Below are positions 46,591 to 57,616 of a DNA stretch of 64,000 nt, in pieces. The notes beneath the pieces were generated by a model that saw only the letters and a list, made by a program, of their open reading frames with translations, was not told the origin of the DNA and did no database searches. The position numbers and the translations under genes were made by a program. How positions within the stretch are numbered: the stretch's first letter is position 1; the number at the start of each line of letters is the position of its first letter. The stretch is from Paramoeba atlantica. Its lineage: Eukaryota > Discosea. The stretch is from positions 1-64,000 of the forward strand of contig CDRNVI010000093.1 in assembly GCA_977017575.1 (NCBI GenBank), written 5' to 3'.

Positions 46591-49500
46591 TCATGAAGAT
46601 CCACGTTGTCCCATAGATGAATGTAAACGTGCTACATGATACTTGTATCTAGCAACTGAGCTTCTAGAAAGTTTGAGCTCGTGCGTTTGATAGAATAACG
46701 CCATCCAATAATGAGTCAAAGGAGACGTTTGTTCCATAGTAGTATATACAGTTTCGATTACCCGTTGACTCGGGTGAGGTAGTTTTGCCGGGGCTCGTAT
46801 GATGAGTGAAATAAGTGTTTTTAGCACCTCGTTAAGTAAATGCGTTTGAACTTTCGTTTTCGATATCGGGAACAGTTGCTCTAGGTGACTAGATGTTTCT
46901 TCTAACTTGTTGCTTTCAATGAATGTCGTCTTCTGTGTATTTAAGGGAAAAGATAAGACGATTATTCGCTGCATATGATGCAAGGCAATTTCCCAGGGGG
47001 TAACTTTTAGAAGCATTCTCGTGACAAAAATTTGTGTTTTGGGAAGAAATGGTACCTTCTCCTGCCAACAAAGCTGAAGCATTGTCAGGCAGTTTCTCCA
47101 TCGTACGCCAATCTCAGAATATCTCTTCGTCGCAACATAGGCGTCGCAAGCAGACGATTCGTTCTCCCTTTCTATCAGTTCTTTTAACGAATAAGTGATC
47201 TTGAAACCGACTACACATGCCCAATTAAGAAGTGAAATGTACTTGGAAGGTCGCTCCTCTAAATTCGAAAGCCCGACTTCTATGCGCTTATTCTCCAATA
47301 GCGCTAAGGATCTCTGGTTCTTTTCGTCTAAAAGGTATCGACCATGTTGGCATAGTGATTTCCGCAAAATTACAAACGCGGTTTTCAGACGCCTTAGCTT
47401 CCAGCATAACTGAATTCCTAGAATATTTATTTGCAGAATATACTGTGCACGAGCCGCTCTAATTTGCGCTGCCTGAGCTGTCTCCAATCCCTCATTATGA
47501 GATGTAAAGTCCAACTCATTCACTATTTTCAAAACAAATTGCCACATATTATGGCCCTGAGCAAGCGTGAAGCAAAGTGCTAATGTAGGATCATGCGATA
47601 TATGCAGTTTATCACGTGGACGTTGACGTACTCTTTCTTTAATTTCGAGCAAAGGGCAACTTGTAGCTTTTTGTTCATTATAAAAATTATAGAGCCGAAC
47701 ACTTCGTTTCCATTGGCGCGCTTGATGTAGCAGGCATATCGTGGCGCCGATCGTTCTAGGTTGTAATGCAGCCTTTAATCCTAAATTCTGCCATACCTTT
47801 TTCCCATCGTCCAAGATATTGCTACATGCGGTACTCAAGAGGGCCATAGCCTTGTTCCAATTTCCGGGACAAAATCGAGCCAGGCAAGAAAAAATAATAT
47901 CGGCGAAAAGAATCTGAGGTGGAAAGCAGAAAGACTTGTCCTCAGTTCTTGTTGAGAAGACTAATTCAAGTGCACTCGACCAAGAGTCTGCAAATTCCGT
48001 ACCAAATGAATGACTATTTGTGCTTTTGACAACGTTTTTTCCTATCGCTGACGGAAACGTCAAAAAACGAAGTAATCTCTGACAAAATTCGTAGGAGTAC
48101 AAAGCAAGTGTCTCGCTACAGGCATGTGATTGCCCAGGAGAGGTGTTATTTACAATAGCTTCAACGGGCAGTGAATATGAAAGGCGCAATGCCCATCCCA
48201 ACATCCTTATAGCTACATCAGTAGACAACGACGAGTGGTGTAGAGCACGTTTCTGCAGTAATTCTGCTATAAAGGCACGGATAAGAAGAAATAAGTAGCC
48301 CTGCGATGATATTGAATGGGAGTCTGTCGCTCTACTCTGCGTAGACAGAGCGCGAAGCGCTGCTAAAGACGATTTCCAATCCCCCGCGAAACTGGCAAGC
48401 CGTGCCAGTGGATTCCATATTGATACCCCGGATCTTTTTAGAAAGTCTGAGTAGTACATATTAGTAGGCACGTCAAGAAAATTCTCCTGGTATGTCTTGT
48501 TTTGATCCCTACTCAAGGAATGTGTACGGTTGAGTGGCTCCCAACAAAATCGAATAAAAAGCGAGACTGGAATCTTGTATCTTATGAAATCTATGATTAG
48601 AGCCCATGCTTGTTCGTTCGCCATAAGTGCCGGATCCTTCTTGGCTATTAGATGAAGGTTTTCGCTCAAGTGGCTCAAAATATTCCAAAGTTTTTGACTT
48701 ACCGGGCGACGCATAGCGAAGTTCAAGTCGTTTAAGGATTGTAATGTCGCGGGCAGGGATGACCCCCCTTCCAAAATTACGTTGCTGTCGCCTTCATGTG
48801 ACTGAGTTGCGGTTCTTGAGCTCACGAGGCTTTGAAAAAGAAGTTGATAGTGATGCAAGAGTACTGCTACTGGAATCAAAAAATCATCTGAATGCACGAC
48901 AAACTGGTAAAGATAACTTGGTGCCAGTTTAGCCAATGCACTGATAATAATTTTGCGGAGCGCATCGTCGTCTCTGAGTTGTGATCCCATTTCAGGTGGA
49001 GATGTGTTCTCATTACACATCATGAGTACGTACTGCCAGCGTCCAAACTGCACTGCTGTAACTAATAGCATTTCCAAGCAAGACTTTGATATTACTGTGT
49101 AGTCCAAAGCTGAAAATTGTTTTTTCTCTCCTGTTTTTCGATTCCTGATCTCATCAGTCTTTGGCGAAACTGGAGATTTCGCAGATACTAATTTAGGTGA
49201 AGAAAGCAGAGCCTCAAAAAGAACAGTATCCGTGGAGCACATGATAAAGAGGCGAAGGACGGCACTTCGTAGAGGATCGGATACATATGGCTCACTGCGA
49301 ACTTGATGCAAAACAATACGACAGCAATCCATCCAACGAGCCTTTTTTACAGCGACATCAAGACACAGCGTCAACGCCTCTTTCGACAAGCTCGTTTGCC
49401 GAATGTTGTGGTAAAACTTCATACATAGATCAGTCTTTGTATGAAGTGATCGGACCATACCATTTGCAACAATCGAGAGCACAGGAGCGCATGTCGCTTT

Positions 49501-52500
49501 ATATTGAGCAAACAGGTGGAGCGCGCATATCCACTGCACAGGCCTCTCAAGGCTCAAATTTGCGTATGAGTTCTCAGAATTCGATAGTTGTGCGAATGCG
49601 TGAAGACTGTGGAACATGCGTTGAAGGGGGCGTACGTGCACTGCCCACGTCGGCGTAGTACGAGCCACTCCTGCAACACAGACTTCGTAATGAGAAGATT
49701 TTCGGAGACTGTCTCTTAGAAAAGTGACGTAAAAGGTACGTGAAACCTCTCGAGAAGGTGTCCCTCGTGCCAAAGCAAGGGCCATAAGCTTCAGATTAAC
49801 ATACCATGGAGTGTTCGGTGAAGTTAAAGGAAGCAGTAACGTCGAGCTAAGACACTGACGATATCGAGCACAGCATAAAGACACTGCATGGTACCATTGG
49901 TCAACGCTGGGCTGACAGAGCCCGTAAACTAATCCTGAAACCCGAGTACTTTCTGCAGTATATTTTCGCACGAGTCGAAGAACCACTCTTGAGGAATCGG
50001 CTAGACCACGGCGAACCATGTACGTGGCCAATGAGTAGACCTCCCTGCGACATTTAAAACGGGCTAAAGTACGCAGTGCATGCACAAACAAATTTTGACA
50101 ACGATCTCTGAGGCAAGAGCAATTCCTGTCATTGTGGGGGCATGAAAAATACAAACTCAATGAATTTTTTTCGTGTAAATTCTGCAGCTGTGTAACAACT
50201 TCCAGCGTTAAACGCCACGACGCTGAAACTGCTCGAAACATTGCGCTCGGTTTTGTTCTTTGAATGCAGTACAATGCAGCTGCCCAATGTGTTTCTAGAA
50301 TACAGCTCGGCACACCACGCATAGAATTTATAATAGTCCTGCTATAGAAGTTCGTAGAGCAAAGTGTGACCCCCTCCAATTCTCCCAGGGTTGGCGCATT
50401 TATTCCTCTATGATTAGAAAAACGCGTGCACTGTAAAGTAACACTTTCAATCCATCTTTCATCGTAATGAAACGTTGAATCTAAGGACAACGTTAAAAAT
50501 AGCAGCAATTCCTCGCGTTTGTTTTCCTGCAGAAGCCTTTTGTGTGTCACTTGAACGTGATCAACGAAAAGGCACTGGCGAAGGGCGAGAATGAATAGCG
50601 TGCGTAGTATAGTCATAACCGAAATACTCGCAAATGGTTCCTTTTCAAGCATACAATGGATTCGAACAAGGTACGAATGCCTCCAACTCTTTGTCTTCGA
50701 ATGACTCATTGGGGTGTCAAGTAAATGCCTGTAAATGCGCCGTATCTCCGTAGAAATTGAAATGGGAAGATCCATACCTTCCCCCCTTTTCACAACGGAA
50801 AACAGATTAGTGGTTCCCTTAGACGCCTTGATTTTGTGCTTCGTCGTATTGGTAATGTACAGTAGCAGCCGGGAAGTCAGAGCTGGATAGAATTTCATGT
50901 TTCGAAACACTATGTTTACCCATTCCACATAGTTACAGGATACTCTAAGGTAATACTCTGATACGGATTGTAGACGAAGAGACTCTTGGTCAAGGTTTAG
51001 AAGTGCTGGAATTCTTTTCCCTGAAAATAACGTTTTCGTTGACTTAAGATTCAATTTATTTTCGTGTTCTGTAATGAACGCTTCTTTTTCATCCCAGAGC
51101 AAATCAGTGAGGCGCAATATAACGTCAACAGGAAGGCGCACGGGTAGTCGAAATCTTATTTCATCATCTAAAGCTGGATTGATTACCTGCAAAAAGACAG
51201 AAAGATGAGTGCAACTTGACTTTAAGCTAGGTCTAAAGTAAGCTGGATGAAGTAACAATCTTGACAGTTCGTGTCCGTCGCAGTTTCGCGAAAGTTGTAC
51301 GGCTATGGAATAAGGCAATTCGACTTCATTTATTTTGCGAGCATCTCTGATCAACTGGGAATCAAACCGTGCAAAGCTTTCTTTTGAATGACAATGAGTG
51401 TCTGAGTCATGTTTTGGTGTCCACTGCACGCCGCTTCGCGTACAAATGGCGCGAAACGAATGAAGTGCTCTCTCCCAATCCATTACAGTCACATCCTTCA
51501 CTTTTGTGGCTCCTTGAAGCTTATTCCCCAGTATTGAGTTGAGCTGCAAAATAGAACCAATGTCTCCGAATGAAAGTTTATCATTTTCGGCATGCAAATT
51601 CTTTAAAAGCAAAGGGTTGCAAAAACAATCTCGTAGCGTGTTAACTGCTTTAGCATTCTCTTCGAGTAGACCAAAGACTTCTTGTTGCATGATATGAATC
51701 GCCAGAATGAGGGATTCTCCCGCAGGCATTCTCATCGCTGAGTATAACAGGTAATTTCCGTATCTGTATATATTTCGTTTGCGTTCTGCAACGTGTACGC
51801 GATGTACGAACCAAGACAGCGGTGTTAAAAAATAGTCTGTGGTAGCATGCCTCAGAGCCCATGGACGAGAAACGGCAAGCGCAGCAAATATTTTGTAAGT
51901 GGAAGCACTAGAGATCGATGAAACTTCTATGGAATCTTCTGATTCGCGACACAGCCCTCCTGGTGATTCTCTGGCTCTTGCAAATAGTTTGCGTTCCTTT
52001 GGTAGTTTGGGCTTTAATTGATGTTTTTTCAGCGCTGCCGCGTAATGGCTGAGAATTACTTCCCACGGAGGAACAATCCATCTGGAAATTTTCACGTTAT
52101 CACTTTGATTCAATCTACGAATACCAGAATCTACATCAGTACCAATAATTTCAATGAAATTTGGCATTTCCACATGATGAACCAAGACGTCAATAAATTT
52201 TCTTCCGCCGGAGCTTAACGATAGATTCCAAGCTACTTCGGTGTGACCACCGAAATTCGAATTTAAAAAATTTGTTCCCCTGTCTTCGCCTATCTCGCTA
52301 TGAAAAGGAACGTTCTTTGAAGCCTGTTGCAACATAAATGCTTGAAGGAAGTCTCCGACATCCCAATTACACTTTATTTGCAAAGAGGGGAAGTATTTTT
52401 CGATCAGCAAACGGCCAGTAGGACAGTGACGCAGCAAAGCATGCATTTCAATCCTGCTTCGTTCTTGGAATTCAGGAATCGTTACATCATGATGGGAAGT

Positions 52501-55500
52501 CGGATCTCGGTTATCTGCTCCAAGAGGGTCATCACACAGATATTTTGCGTAAGTTCTTATGTAATAATGAGCAGTTGTGCGTGATATAGGAGCGGCACTC
52601 AATAACCATGCCCGAAGGTCGTTCTCCTGCATTGGTCGTACATTTGCCGCCTTGTTCAGAGGAAGACGTTTTCTTTCTGCACGCAACATAATCTTGTTAA
52701 AGTTGGGGTACCTTTGGCCAGTAGTCTTTTCTTCGGATGGAACATACAGTGTGTTTTCTAGGTTTGTAGTCTTGTGATAAAGTCTGTGGCGCAACAACAA
52801 TTCAATGAGGTGTCCGTGTACCCTTGCCCCCTCAAAATTAAGCCAAACATGAATGGCGGCCGTCCAAAGTGGTCCGATAGATAGGAATTTTGACAAGGAA
52901 AAAGGAAATTCGGGTCGTTTGCCTCCAACTACACATTCGTCCACACCTTTCGCTACCGCACTACACCGTATGAGTCGGAACAAAGCAGCGTAGTCTAACC
53001 GTTTCAAAAGAATTGTGTCAAAGGTGTTATCCATAAAAAGGCAAACCGGTGCCGCAATGGTGTCCAGAATCCCCTTGGATGGAATCTTGGGAACAGTATA
53101 CAACAAAGCTGAAGCGTATGGAGATAAATGAAAGGGGGCGCTGCTGTAGGGCCATACCGTCCCATTCTGGCGCCAGCTTTCAACCACGTACACGACAACT
53201 TTCCAAGGAGTTGTGAGCTTCTCTCCTAACCAGCGATTTGTACATACATGAGAAGGAAAATCGGATATTAAGCTCCGGAGTAGCGCTTCAAAAATTGCCA
53301 GAGGTACTTTCCGCATCTTATTGCAACGAATCAAACGAAGCGCCTCCATCCATGAAGGTACCTCAATATATTTTTGTTTCACGAGCGATTTTGATAAGTG
53401 ATGCACATGACTTATAGTACTGTCACTTTGTAAAACTGCAAGAGCGAGATTCCATAAGGTGTTTTCTAAAAGTATGGTAGCCGCATGCAAACGAGCAAGC
53501 GTAGGAACGCTCTTCCTCATGCGTGCCATTTTCCACACAATGTTGGAGCACACACTTTTTAATTGTAGTGACACAACGCGTTTAGACTTCAGTTGACCCA
53601 GACGCCTCAAGCACAAAATACATAATCGCCAAGAGGAAAATGAGTGTCCCGCTCCTACGGATACGTCGTATGCATAGCGTAGCGTAATAGCACACTGCTC
53701 CCATGAGGCTGCACTGGAGAGAACTGATATAAGCTCCGTTTCAGTTGGGCGAAATTTTTCCTTTGTAGGATGTTCGAATTCTTCAAGCTGGCCAGTAGCA
53801 TCTGCTGAGCTCCTTTTGCAGAAGTCACCAATTGTTCGACGTTCATACAAGGCGTGGCGTCTGTATGCAAGTATATCACCCAACAGATTAACAGCGCGCC
53901 ACCAAGAAAGACAATGACTTTTTAGAAGGTAAAGCGCCCAGACTTGAAGGGAACCGTGTGCTGCTGTCTGCAAGCGTCTCGAATTGGTATACATTTCCCA
54001 CGATTTCTCCGGTTTTTTATGCAAAGCACGCATTACATAAGATAATGCGAAGTCGGATACAGCGCAATTATATTTCTGTGATCGTTCGTATAGCGATAGG
54101 ATTGAGTCACTGTTTCGTGTACTGCTTTCCTTGCTATGAGCATTGGTGCCCAGATTACTGTGCTTTGGAGGAGGTAAGTCCATACAGGCACCAAGAGAAG
54201 CAATAATAAACGAAACAAGCTTCGGTTTGTATAGGACAGAAACACTATCCTGACTGAAATGGCAGGCAAGAATTTCTAGCGAAACAAAAGCCTGAATTGC
54301 CACTATCCATTCTGTAGCCTGAATTTTGTTTTTGATTACGAATGTAGGTGTAGATCGACTTTGGGCAACTAGGGGACGCTGCCCGAGTAGCACCTCGTCT
54401 TCACCGTAAGCATTTCTTAACACAGTGTAAGAATATTTTTTCACTTCTTTTGAATCAGTTTTTGGAAACAAGACGGAGAGTGTTCGGCTTGAGAATGCAA
54501 TTTCACGTTTTGCGGTCCGTTCTCCGTCATAAACATATTCCAAAATGCCTTGTGCTAGCCATTCTAGCTTTGATGTTGTCAATAGGGTCTGATGTCGCGC
54601 TTCCTCCGGCTGTCTTCTTAATAAATCCAATACAAGAACTGACAAATCAGGGTAGAATCGGACAAGGGCTTTTGCTGAACCTTCCGTTGAAAAAATGCAA
54701 AAAGTATCGAAAATTCTAGGAATCATTGACAGGAAAGGACTCAATTGATTGCCTTCCTGACGAACATTCGCCGATGTATTAGTTTCTTTTCGCGTGGCCA
54801 ATGTTCTTAACGAATACGATTTTTTATTAGAGCTTAATATATTTTCGATAGAGCAAGAAGGTACGATGTTCGATTCTTCAAGCCTAGAGGATTCAAAGCT
54901 TTTAGGGAACGGTTTAGAAAATTTTAAACATTCCGGCGGAAATAGGGACTTTGTAAAGAGCTTCATCTCATGGTGCAACACATTCTCTTCAGCCGGAACG
55001 TTCCATTGAGAGTATCTATCTCTTTCTGGCATTTGATCTGTCGAATTTTCTAAATCTTGTGCAGGAGTGGCGGTTTCAGACTCTGTGGTATTATTTTCGC
55101 CCCTACACAGAGTACGTCCGTTACTACATTCATTATGAATGTAGTATGAATCATACGGACTTGGGTGCAAGGTAGAAGCATTATCTGTTGGACACCTTTG
55201 GTCTCTAATTTTTTGTTGAAACAATTCTTTTTCATTACGAATACTCAAGAATAGGCCAGATAAAAAAGCGCTCTTTTTTCTCATAAGTGCTTGATCAAGT
55301 AGTAGTCTGCGAGGATACAGTGATTTACTGGTTGAGAGCGTATTTTCTATCATCGTATTTCCGGAAAATTTTTGTTGAGAATGCGGCTTTCCAAAGAAAT
55401 ATCGTATCGAAAAATCTTTGTGCGTTTCTTCACAAATCGTAGCTAATTCTTCTAACAAAGGTAGATCCTTAGATTCGGGCGAAATTATCGTAGACGGCGA

Positions 55501-55914
55501 ATCCGATAGGCTAGGGTCCTGCAATAAATACGATGGTTGCTCCAAAAGTTTCTTTGTATCTTCCTCAACGTAGCATTCGTCATGTACATATTCGTTCACA
55601 AGAGGGCTTTCGAAGGAAAGCTCAATAAAAGTGTCATAATTTGACTTCATTGAATATCGGGAAGGAAAACGAGTAGAGTGTGCTGTACTCTTTTTCATTT
55701 GAAGCGAATCAGGCGTCGCATTGAGGTATGCATCTATTTTGGTTCGAGATGTAGGGCTAGAATTTGTCTCCACGGTGTCATCTAAATTTCTTCGATCATG
55801 TGCGGAATAAATTTTTTTTGAATCACCTTGAAAGCTGAAATTCGGAGCGCTCTTATGAAAAAGAAATGCGGAGGTCTGCCGCAAAAAGTGCATTCTAGAA
55901 ATGCTCCTATTCAT
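46591..55914 (-). CDS. Giant helical-repeat (PPR/TPR-like) protein, 3107 residues
   Basis: 3107 residues from the ATG at 55914; 28 further open codons reach only a TTG. The N-terminus (NRSISRMHFLRQTSAFLFHK) is Arg-rich without acids, like a mitochondrial presequence. Residues about 60-480 are Ser-rich and probably disordered. The rest is helical, with a recurrent Trp-x-x-Ala/Ser-Leu motif at helix starts: SWEQCAITLR, SWMEALRLIR, DWERALHSFR, HWAAALYCIQ, RWMDCCRIVL, DWKSSLAALRAL, NWNKAMALLS, QWKRSVRLYN. Such Trp-marked hairpins occur in kinetoplastid PPR-like RNA-binding proteins, so mitochondrial RNA or ribosome assembly is a fair guess. No catalytic motif seen. It is a single uninterrupted frame of over 9 kb. 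Confidence 0.8.
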   Translation of the reverse strand: MNRSISRMHFLRQTSAFLFHKSAPNFSFQGDSKKIYSAHDRRNLDDTVETNSSPTSRTKIDAYLNATPDSLQMKKSTAHSTRFPSRYSMKSNYDTFIELSFESPLVNEYVHDECYVEEDTKKLLEQPSYLLQDPSLSDSPSTIISPESKDLPLLEELATICEETHKDFSIRYFFGKPHSQQKFSGNTMIENTLSTSKSLYPRRLLLDQALMRKKSAFLSGLFLSIRNEKELFQQKIRDQRCPTDNASTLHPSPYDSYYIHNECSNGRTLCRGENNTTESETATPAQDLENSTDQMPERDRYSQWNVPAEENVLHHEMKLFTKSLFPPECLKFSKPFPKSFESSRLEESNIVPSCSIENILSSNKKSYSLRTLATRKETNTSANVRQEGNQLSPFLSMIPRIFDTFCIFSTEGSAKALVRFYPDLSVLVLDLLRRQPEEARHQTLLTTSKLEWLAQGILEYVYDGERTAKREIAFSSRTLSVLFPKTDSKEVKKYSYTVLRNAYGEDEVLLGQRPLVAQSRSTPTFVIKNKIQATEWIVAIQAFVSLEILACHFSQDSVSVLYKPKLVSFIIASLGACMDLPPPKHSNLGTNAHSKESSTRNSDSILSLYERSQKYNCAVSDFALSYVMRALHKKPEKSWEMYTNSRRLQTAAHGSLQVWALYLLKSHCLSWWRAVNLLGDILAYRRHALYERRTIGDFCKRSSADATGQLEEFEHPTKEKFRPTETELISVLSSAASWEQCAITLRYAYDVSVGAGHSFSSWRLCILCLRRLGQLKSKRVVSLQLKSVCSNIVWKMARMRKSVPTLARLHAATILLENTLWNLALAVLQSDSTISHVHHLSKSLVKQKYIEVPSWMEALRLIRCNKMRKVPLAIFEALLRSLISDFPSHVCTNRWLGEKLTTPWKVVVYVVESWRQNGTVWPYSSAPFHLSPYASALLYTVPKIPSKGILDTIAAPVCLFMDNTFDTILLKRLDYAALFRLIRCSAVAKGVDECVVGGKRPEFPFSLSKFLSIGPLWTAAIHVWLNFEGARVHGHLIELLLRHRLYHKTTNLENTLYVPSEEKTTGQRYPNFNKIMLRAERKRLPLNKAANVRPMQENDLRAWLLSAAPISRTTAHYYIRTYAKYLCDDPLGADNRDPTSHHDVTIPEFQERSRIEMHALLRHCPTGRLLIEKYFPSLQIKCNWDVGDFLQAFMLQQASKNVPFHSEIGEDRGTNFLNSNFGGHTEVAWNLSLSSGGRKFIDVLVHHVEMPNFIEIIGTDVDSGIRRLNQSDNVKISRWIVPPWEVILSHYAAALKKHQLKPKLPKERKLFARARESPGGLCRESEDSIEVSSISSASTYKIFAALAVSRPWALRHATTDYFLTPLSWFVHRVHVAERKRNIYRYGNYLLYSAMRMPAGESLILAIHIMQQEVFGLLEENAKAVNTLRDCFCNPLLLKNLHAENDKLSFGDIGSILQLNSILGNKLQGATKVKDVTVMDWERALHSFRAICTRSGVQWTPKHDSDTHCHSKESFARFDSQLIRDARKINEVELPYSIAVQLSRNCDGHELSRLLLHPAYFRPSLKSSCTHLSVFLQVINPALDDEIRFRLPVRLPVDVILRLTDLLWDEKEAFITEHENKLNLKSTKTLFSGKRIPALLNLDQESLRLQSVSEYYLRVSCNYVEWVNIVFRNMKFYPALTSRLLLYITNTTKHKIKASKGTTNLFSVVKRGEGMDLPISISTEIRRIYRHLLDTPMSHSKTKSWRHSYLVRIHCMLEKEPFASISVMTILRTLFILALRQCLFVDHVQVTHKRLLQENKREELLLFLTLSLDSTFHYDERWIESVTLQCTRFSNHRGINAPTLGELEGVTLCSTNFYSRTIINSMRGVPSCILETHWAAALYCIQRTKPSAMFRAVSASWRLTLEVVTQLQNLHEKNSLSLYFSCPHNDRNCSCLRDRCQNLFVHALRTLARFKCRREVYSLATYMVRRGLADSSRVVLRLVRKYTAESTRVSGLVYGLCQPSVDQWYHAVSLCCARYRQCLSSTLLLPLTSPNTPWYVNLKLMALALARGTPSREVSRTFYVTFLRDSLRKSSHYEVCVAGVARTTPTWAVHVRPLQRMFHSLHAFAQLSNSENSYANLSLERPVQWICALHLFAQYKATCAPVLSIVANGMVRSLHTKTDLCMKFYHNIRQTSLSKEALTLCLDVAVKKARWMDCCRIVLHQVRSEPYVSDPLRSAVLRLFIMCSTDTVLFEALLSSPKLVSAKSPVSPKTDEIRNRKTGEKKQFSALDYTVISKSCLEMLLVTAVQFGRWQYVLMMCNENTSPPEMGSQLRDDDALRKIIISALAKLAPSYLYQFVVHSDDFLIPVAVLLHHYQLLFQSLVSSRTATQSHEGDSNVILEGGSSLPATLQSLNDLNFAMRRPVSQKLWNILSHLSENLHLIAKKDPALMANEQAWALIIDFIRYKIPVSLFIRFCWEPLNRTHSLSRDQNKTYQENFLDVPTNMYYSDFLKRSGVSIWNPLARLASFAGDWKSSLAALRALSTQSRATDSHSISSQGYLFLLIRAFIAELLQKRALHHSSLSTDVAIRMLGWALRLSYSLPVEAIVNNTSPGQSHACSETLALYSYEFCQRLLRFLTFPSAIGKNVVKSTNSHSFGTEFADSWSSALELVFSTRTEDKSFCFPPQILFADIIFSCLARFCPGNWNKAMALLSTACSNILDDGKKVWQNLGLKAALQPRTIGATICLLHQARQWKRSVRLYNFYNEQKATSCPLLEIKERVRQRPRDKLHISHDPTLALCFTLAQGHNMWQFVLKIVNELDFTSHNEGLETAQAAQIRAARAQYILQINILGIQLCWKLRRLKTAFVILRKSLCQHGRYLLDEKNQRSLALLENKRIEVGLSNLEERPSKYISLLNWACVVGFKITYSLKELIERENESSACDAYVATKRYSEIGVRWRNCLTMLQLCWQEKVPFLPKTQIFVTRMLLKVTPWEIALHHMQRIIVLSFPLNTQKTTFIESNKLEETSSHLEQLFPISKTKVQTHLLNEVLKTLISLIIRAPAKLPHPSQRVIETVYTTMEQTSPLTHYWMALFYQTHELKLSRSSVARYKYHVARLHSSMGQRGSS

Positions 55915-56299
55915 TGCGTCCAAGAAGGAAACCTTACCAAATGATGAATATTTTGGAGTGCACAATTGATTTCCATCGTGGAAGGTGTGGTCAAGCAAAT
56001 GTCAGCTGGTTTCATTACCATACTTTTCAACTGTACGTGAAACTCTGTTTGTATCACCATGAATTTCGGAGCGAGCTACTGCTGAATAGAATCTCCGGTG
56101 TTAAGAATCGACAATCTCCATCTTCGGTGTTAGGAAATCGCAAGGTTTTCTGAAAATCAACATATCGAAGAAAAACAAATAAGAGTAATGTAAAAGTTTG
56201 CAACACAAGCTAGTATACTTCACAACTTACCTTTTTAGATACAGTGTAGCATTGACTAATGAAAGCTTTTGTGAGGCAGCAAATGACACTGATGTGGTA
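55915..56299. other. Gene spacer
   Basis: No gene, and none of the overlapping plus-strand frames has a recognisable domain. AT-rich with short TTCTGAAAATC-type runs. Confidence 0.35.
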
Positions 56300-57616
56300 T
56301 TATTCAAGCTGAGAAAAAAAGTCGTCATTCTTCTTGGACTGCTTAGAGGTTTTTGCTGTCTCACAAGATATACGCACCGCACCAGTAGATCTGTCGTAAG
56401 ATTCATCTTCTATAGGTTCATGTTTGTGTGTTCCATAAATTTCGTTTGCAGGAAACGTGGTCGAATCTTCTCCCACTTGATTTCCAGACTCACATACAGT
56501 GTCTGCAGAATCAGTGAGCGTGGTTTGGAGAAATCTTGAAACATCTACGAAGTTTATATCCTCGTCACACGCCATGACACAGATTTCAGATGAGTAACTC
56601 AGCGCGAAGCAGTGAATACCTCCACCCGAGTCTGCTTCATGAATAGTTTCCGTTGAAATCTCCATATATGGTTGTAACCCTAAGCAACACAGTTTCGCTT
56701 CTTCAGTGCCCACAAGGGCCCGACTGCGTTGCAAGCGGGTAGCCTTAGGTGCTACTTCCTTGATTACGTGAAGACAACTCAGTCCACTACCACAGCACTT
56801 TCTTCTGCGCGGTTCATCGACGCTAGTCGTGAGATCAGATACAGACCATGAACACAGACATCCATTTGACAACGCACAGTGTACAAGACTGTCTACCCCA
56901 CCGGCTCCGATGTCCCAATCCATTGCAACAATGTCCGCCTGACGTGATTTGAGCGCCTGGGTGAACCCAAGTGCTTTCCCTGCGCGTCGCAAATCGAACA
57001 GCCCTACGGTTCCATCCCCGGAGCTAGAGGCCATGATATACTGCAGACTCGGTCCTTTCTGCGTTACCACGTTTCGCGTATCCCCAAGAAAGAGCAAGTC
57101 ACTGATGTAGTCTGTGTGTCCATCCTCTTCAAAACGGAGAGAGGGAGATTTTGGGTTCCGTACGTCATAGGCGCAAATCACCCCGTATGTGTCACCCGCG
57201 ACGAGCGTCCCACGCAACGCGGTGTTGGAATATACCGTAGAGGTGTTCTTTAAGAAAGGGTAGCTATCTATTCCATTTCCGCTATCTATGAGCATTAATC
57301 GCTCCACAGGTCCCGCGTGCCATTTGCGTAAGGTTTTCCAGGTCTCGTGCTCATGCTCGAGATCGTAACATCGTAGTCGACGATCGGCTCCGGCGGTGTA
57401 CATTTGTGTCCCATTTTTGTCAAAGCGTATCGATCGAACGGATCGGGTGTGACGTCCAATTTTGTAGTACAGCTTCCATTCTTTGTTCACTCTATTGAAC
57501 ATAAGAACCTCGCCGTTTATAAGGCCACAAGCAACCGATTCATGTTGTGGGTGGAATTCTAGGTCCAGACAAGGGCACGAGAGGGGAATCCTCGTTAAGT
57601 CCTGATCCGCCTTCAT
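56300..57616 (-). CDS. WDR55: WD40 protein, WDR55/Jip5-like
   Basis: 438 residues from the ATG at 57616. The frame is open upstream to a TTG through an (AAT)n repeat that encodes a spurious Ile run, which argues against the longer start. WD40 repeats span about 12-345: CLDLEFHPQHESVACGLING, SVRSIRFDKNGTQMYTAGAD, HTDYISDLLFLGD, MASSSGDGTVGLFDLRRAGK. The opening strand order and the DGTVGLFDLRR block match WDR55/Jip5, a nucleolar protein needed for large-subunit rRNA maturation. The last 90 residues are acidic and Ser/Thr rich, ending SKKNDDFFSQLE. Other WD40 families cannot be excluded by eye. Confidence 0.7.
   Translation of the reverse strand: MKADQDLTRIPLSCPCLDLEFHPQHESVACGLINGEVLMFNRVNKEWKLYYKIGRHTRSVRSIRFDKNGTQMYTAGADRRLRCYDLEHEHETWKTLRKWHAGPVERLMLIDSGNGIDSYPFLKNTSTVYSNTALRGTLVAGDTYGVICAYDVRNPKSPSLRFEEDGHTDYISDLLFLGDTRNVVTQKGPSLQYIMASSSGDGTVGLFDLRRAGKALGFTQALKSRQADIVAMDWDIGAGGVDSLVHCALSNGCLCSWSVSDLTTSVDEPRRRKCCGSGLSCLHVIKEVAPKATRLQRSRALVGTEEAKLCCLGLQPYMEISTETIHEADSGGGIHCFALSYSSEICVMACDEDINFVDVSRFLQTTLTDSADTVCESGNQVGEDSTTFPANEIYGTHKHEPIEDESYDRSTGAVRISCETAKTSKQSKKNDDFFSQLE

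Noticed and set aside
49287-49658. 123-codon plus-strand ORF
   Set aside because: It lies wholly inside the 9.3-kb gene on the opposite strand and has no recognisable domain.
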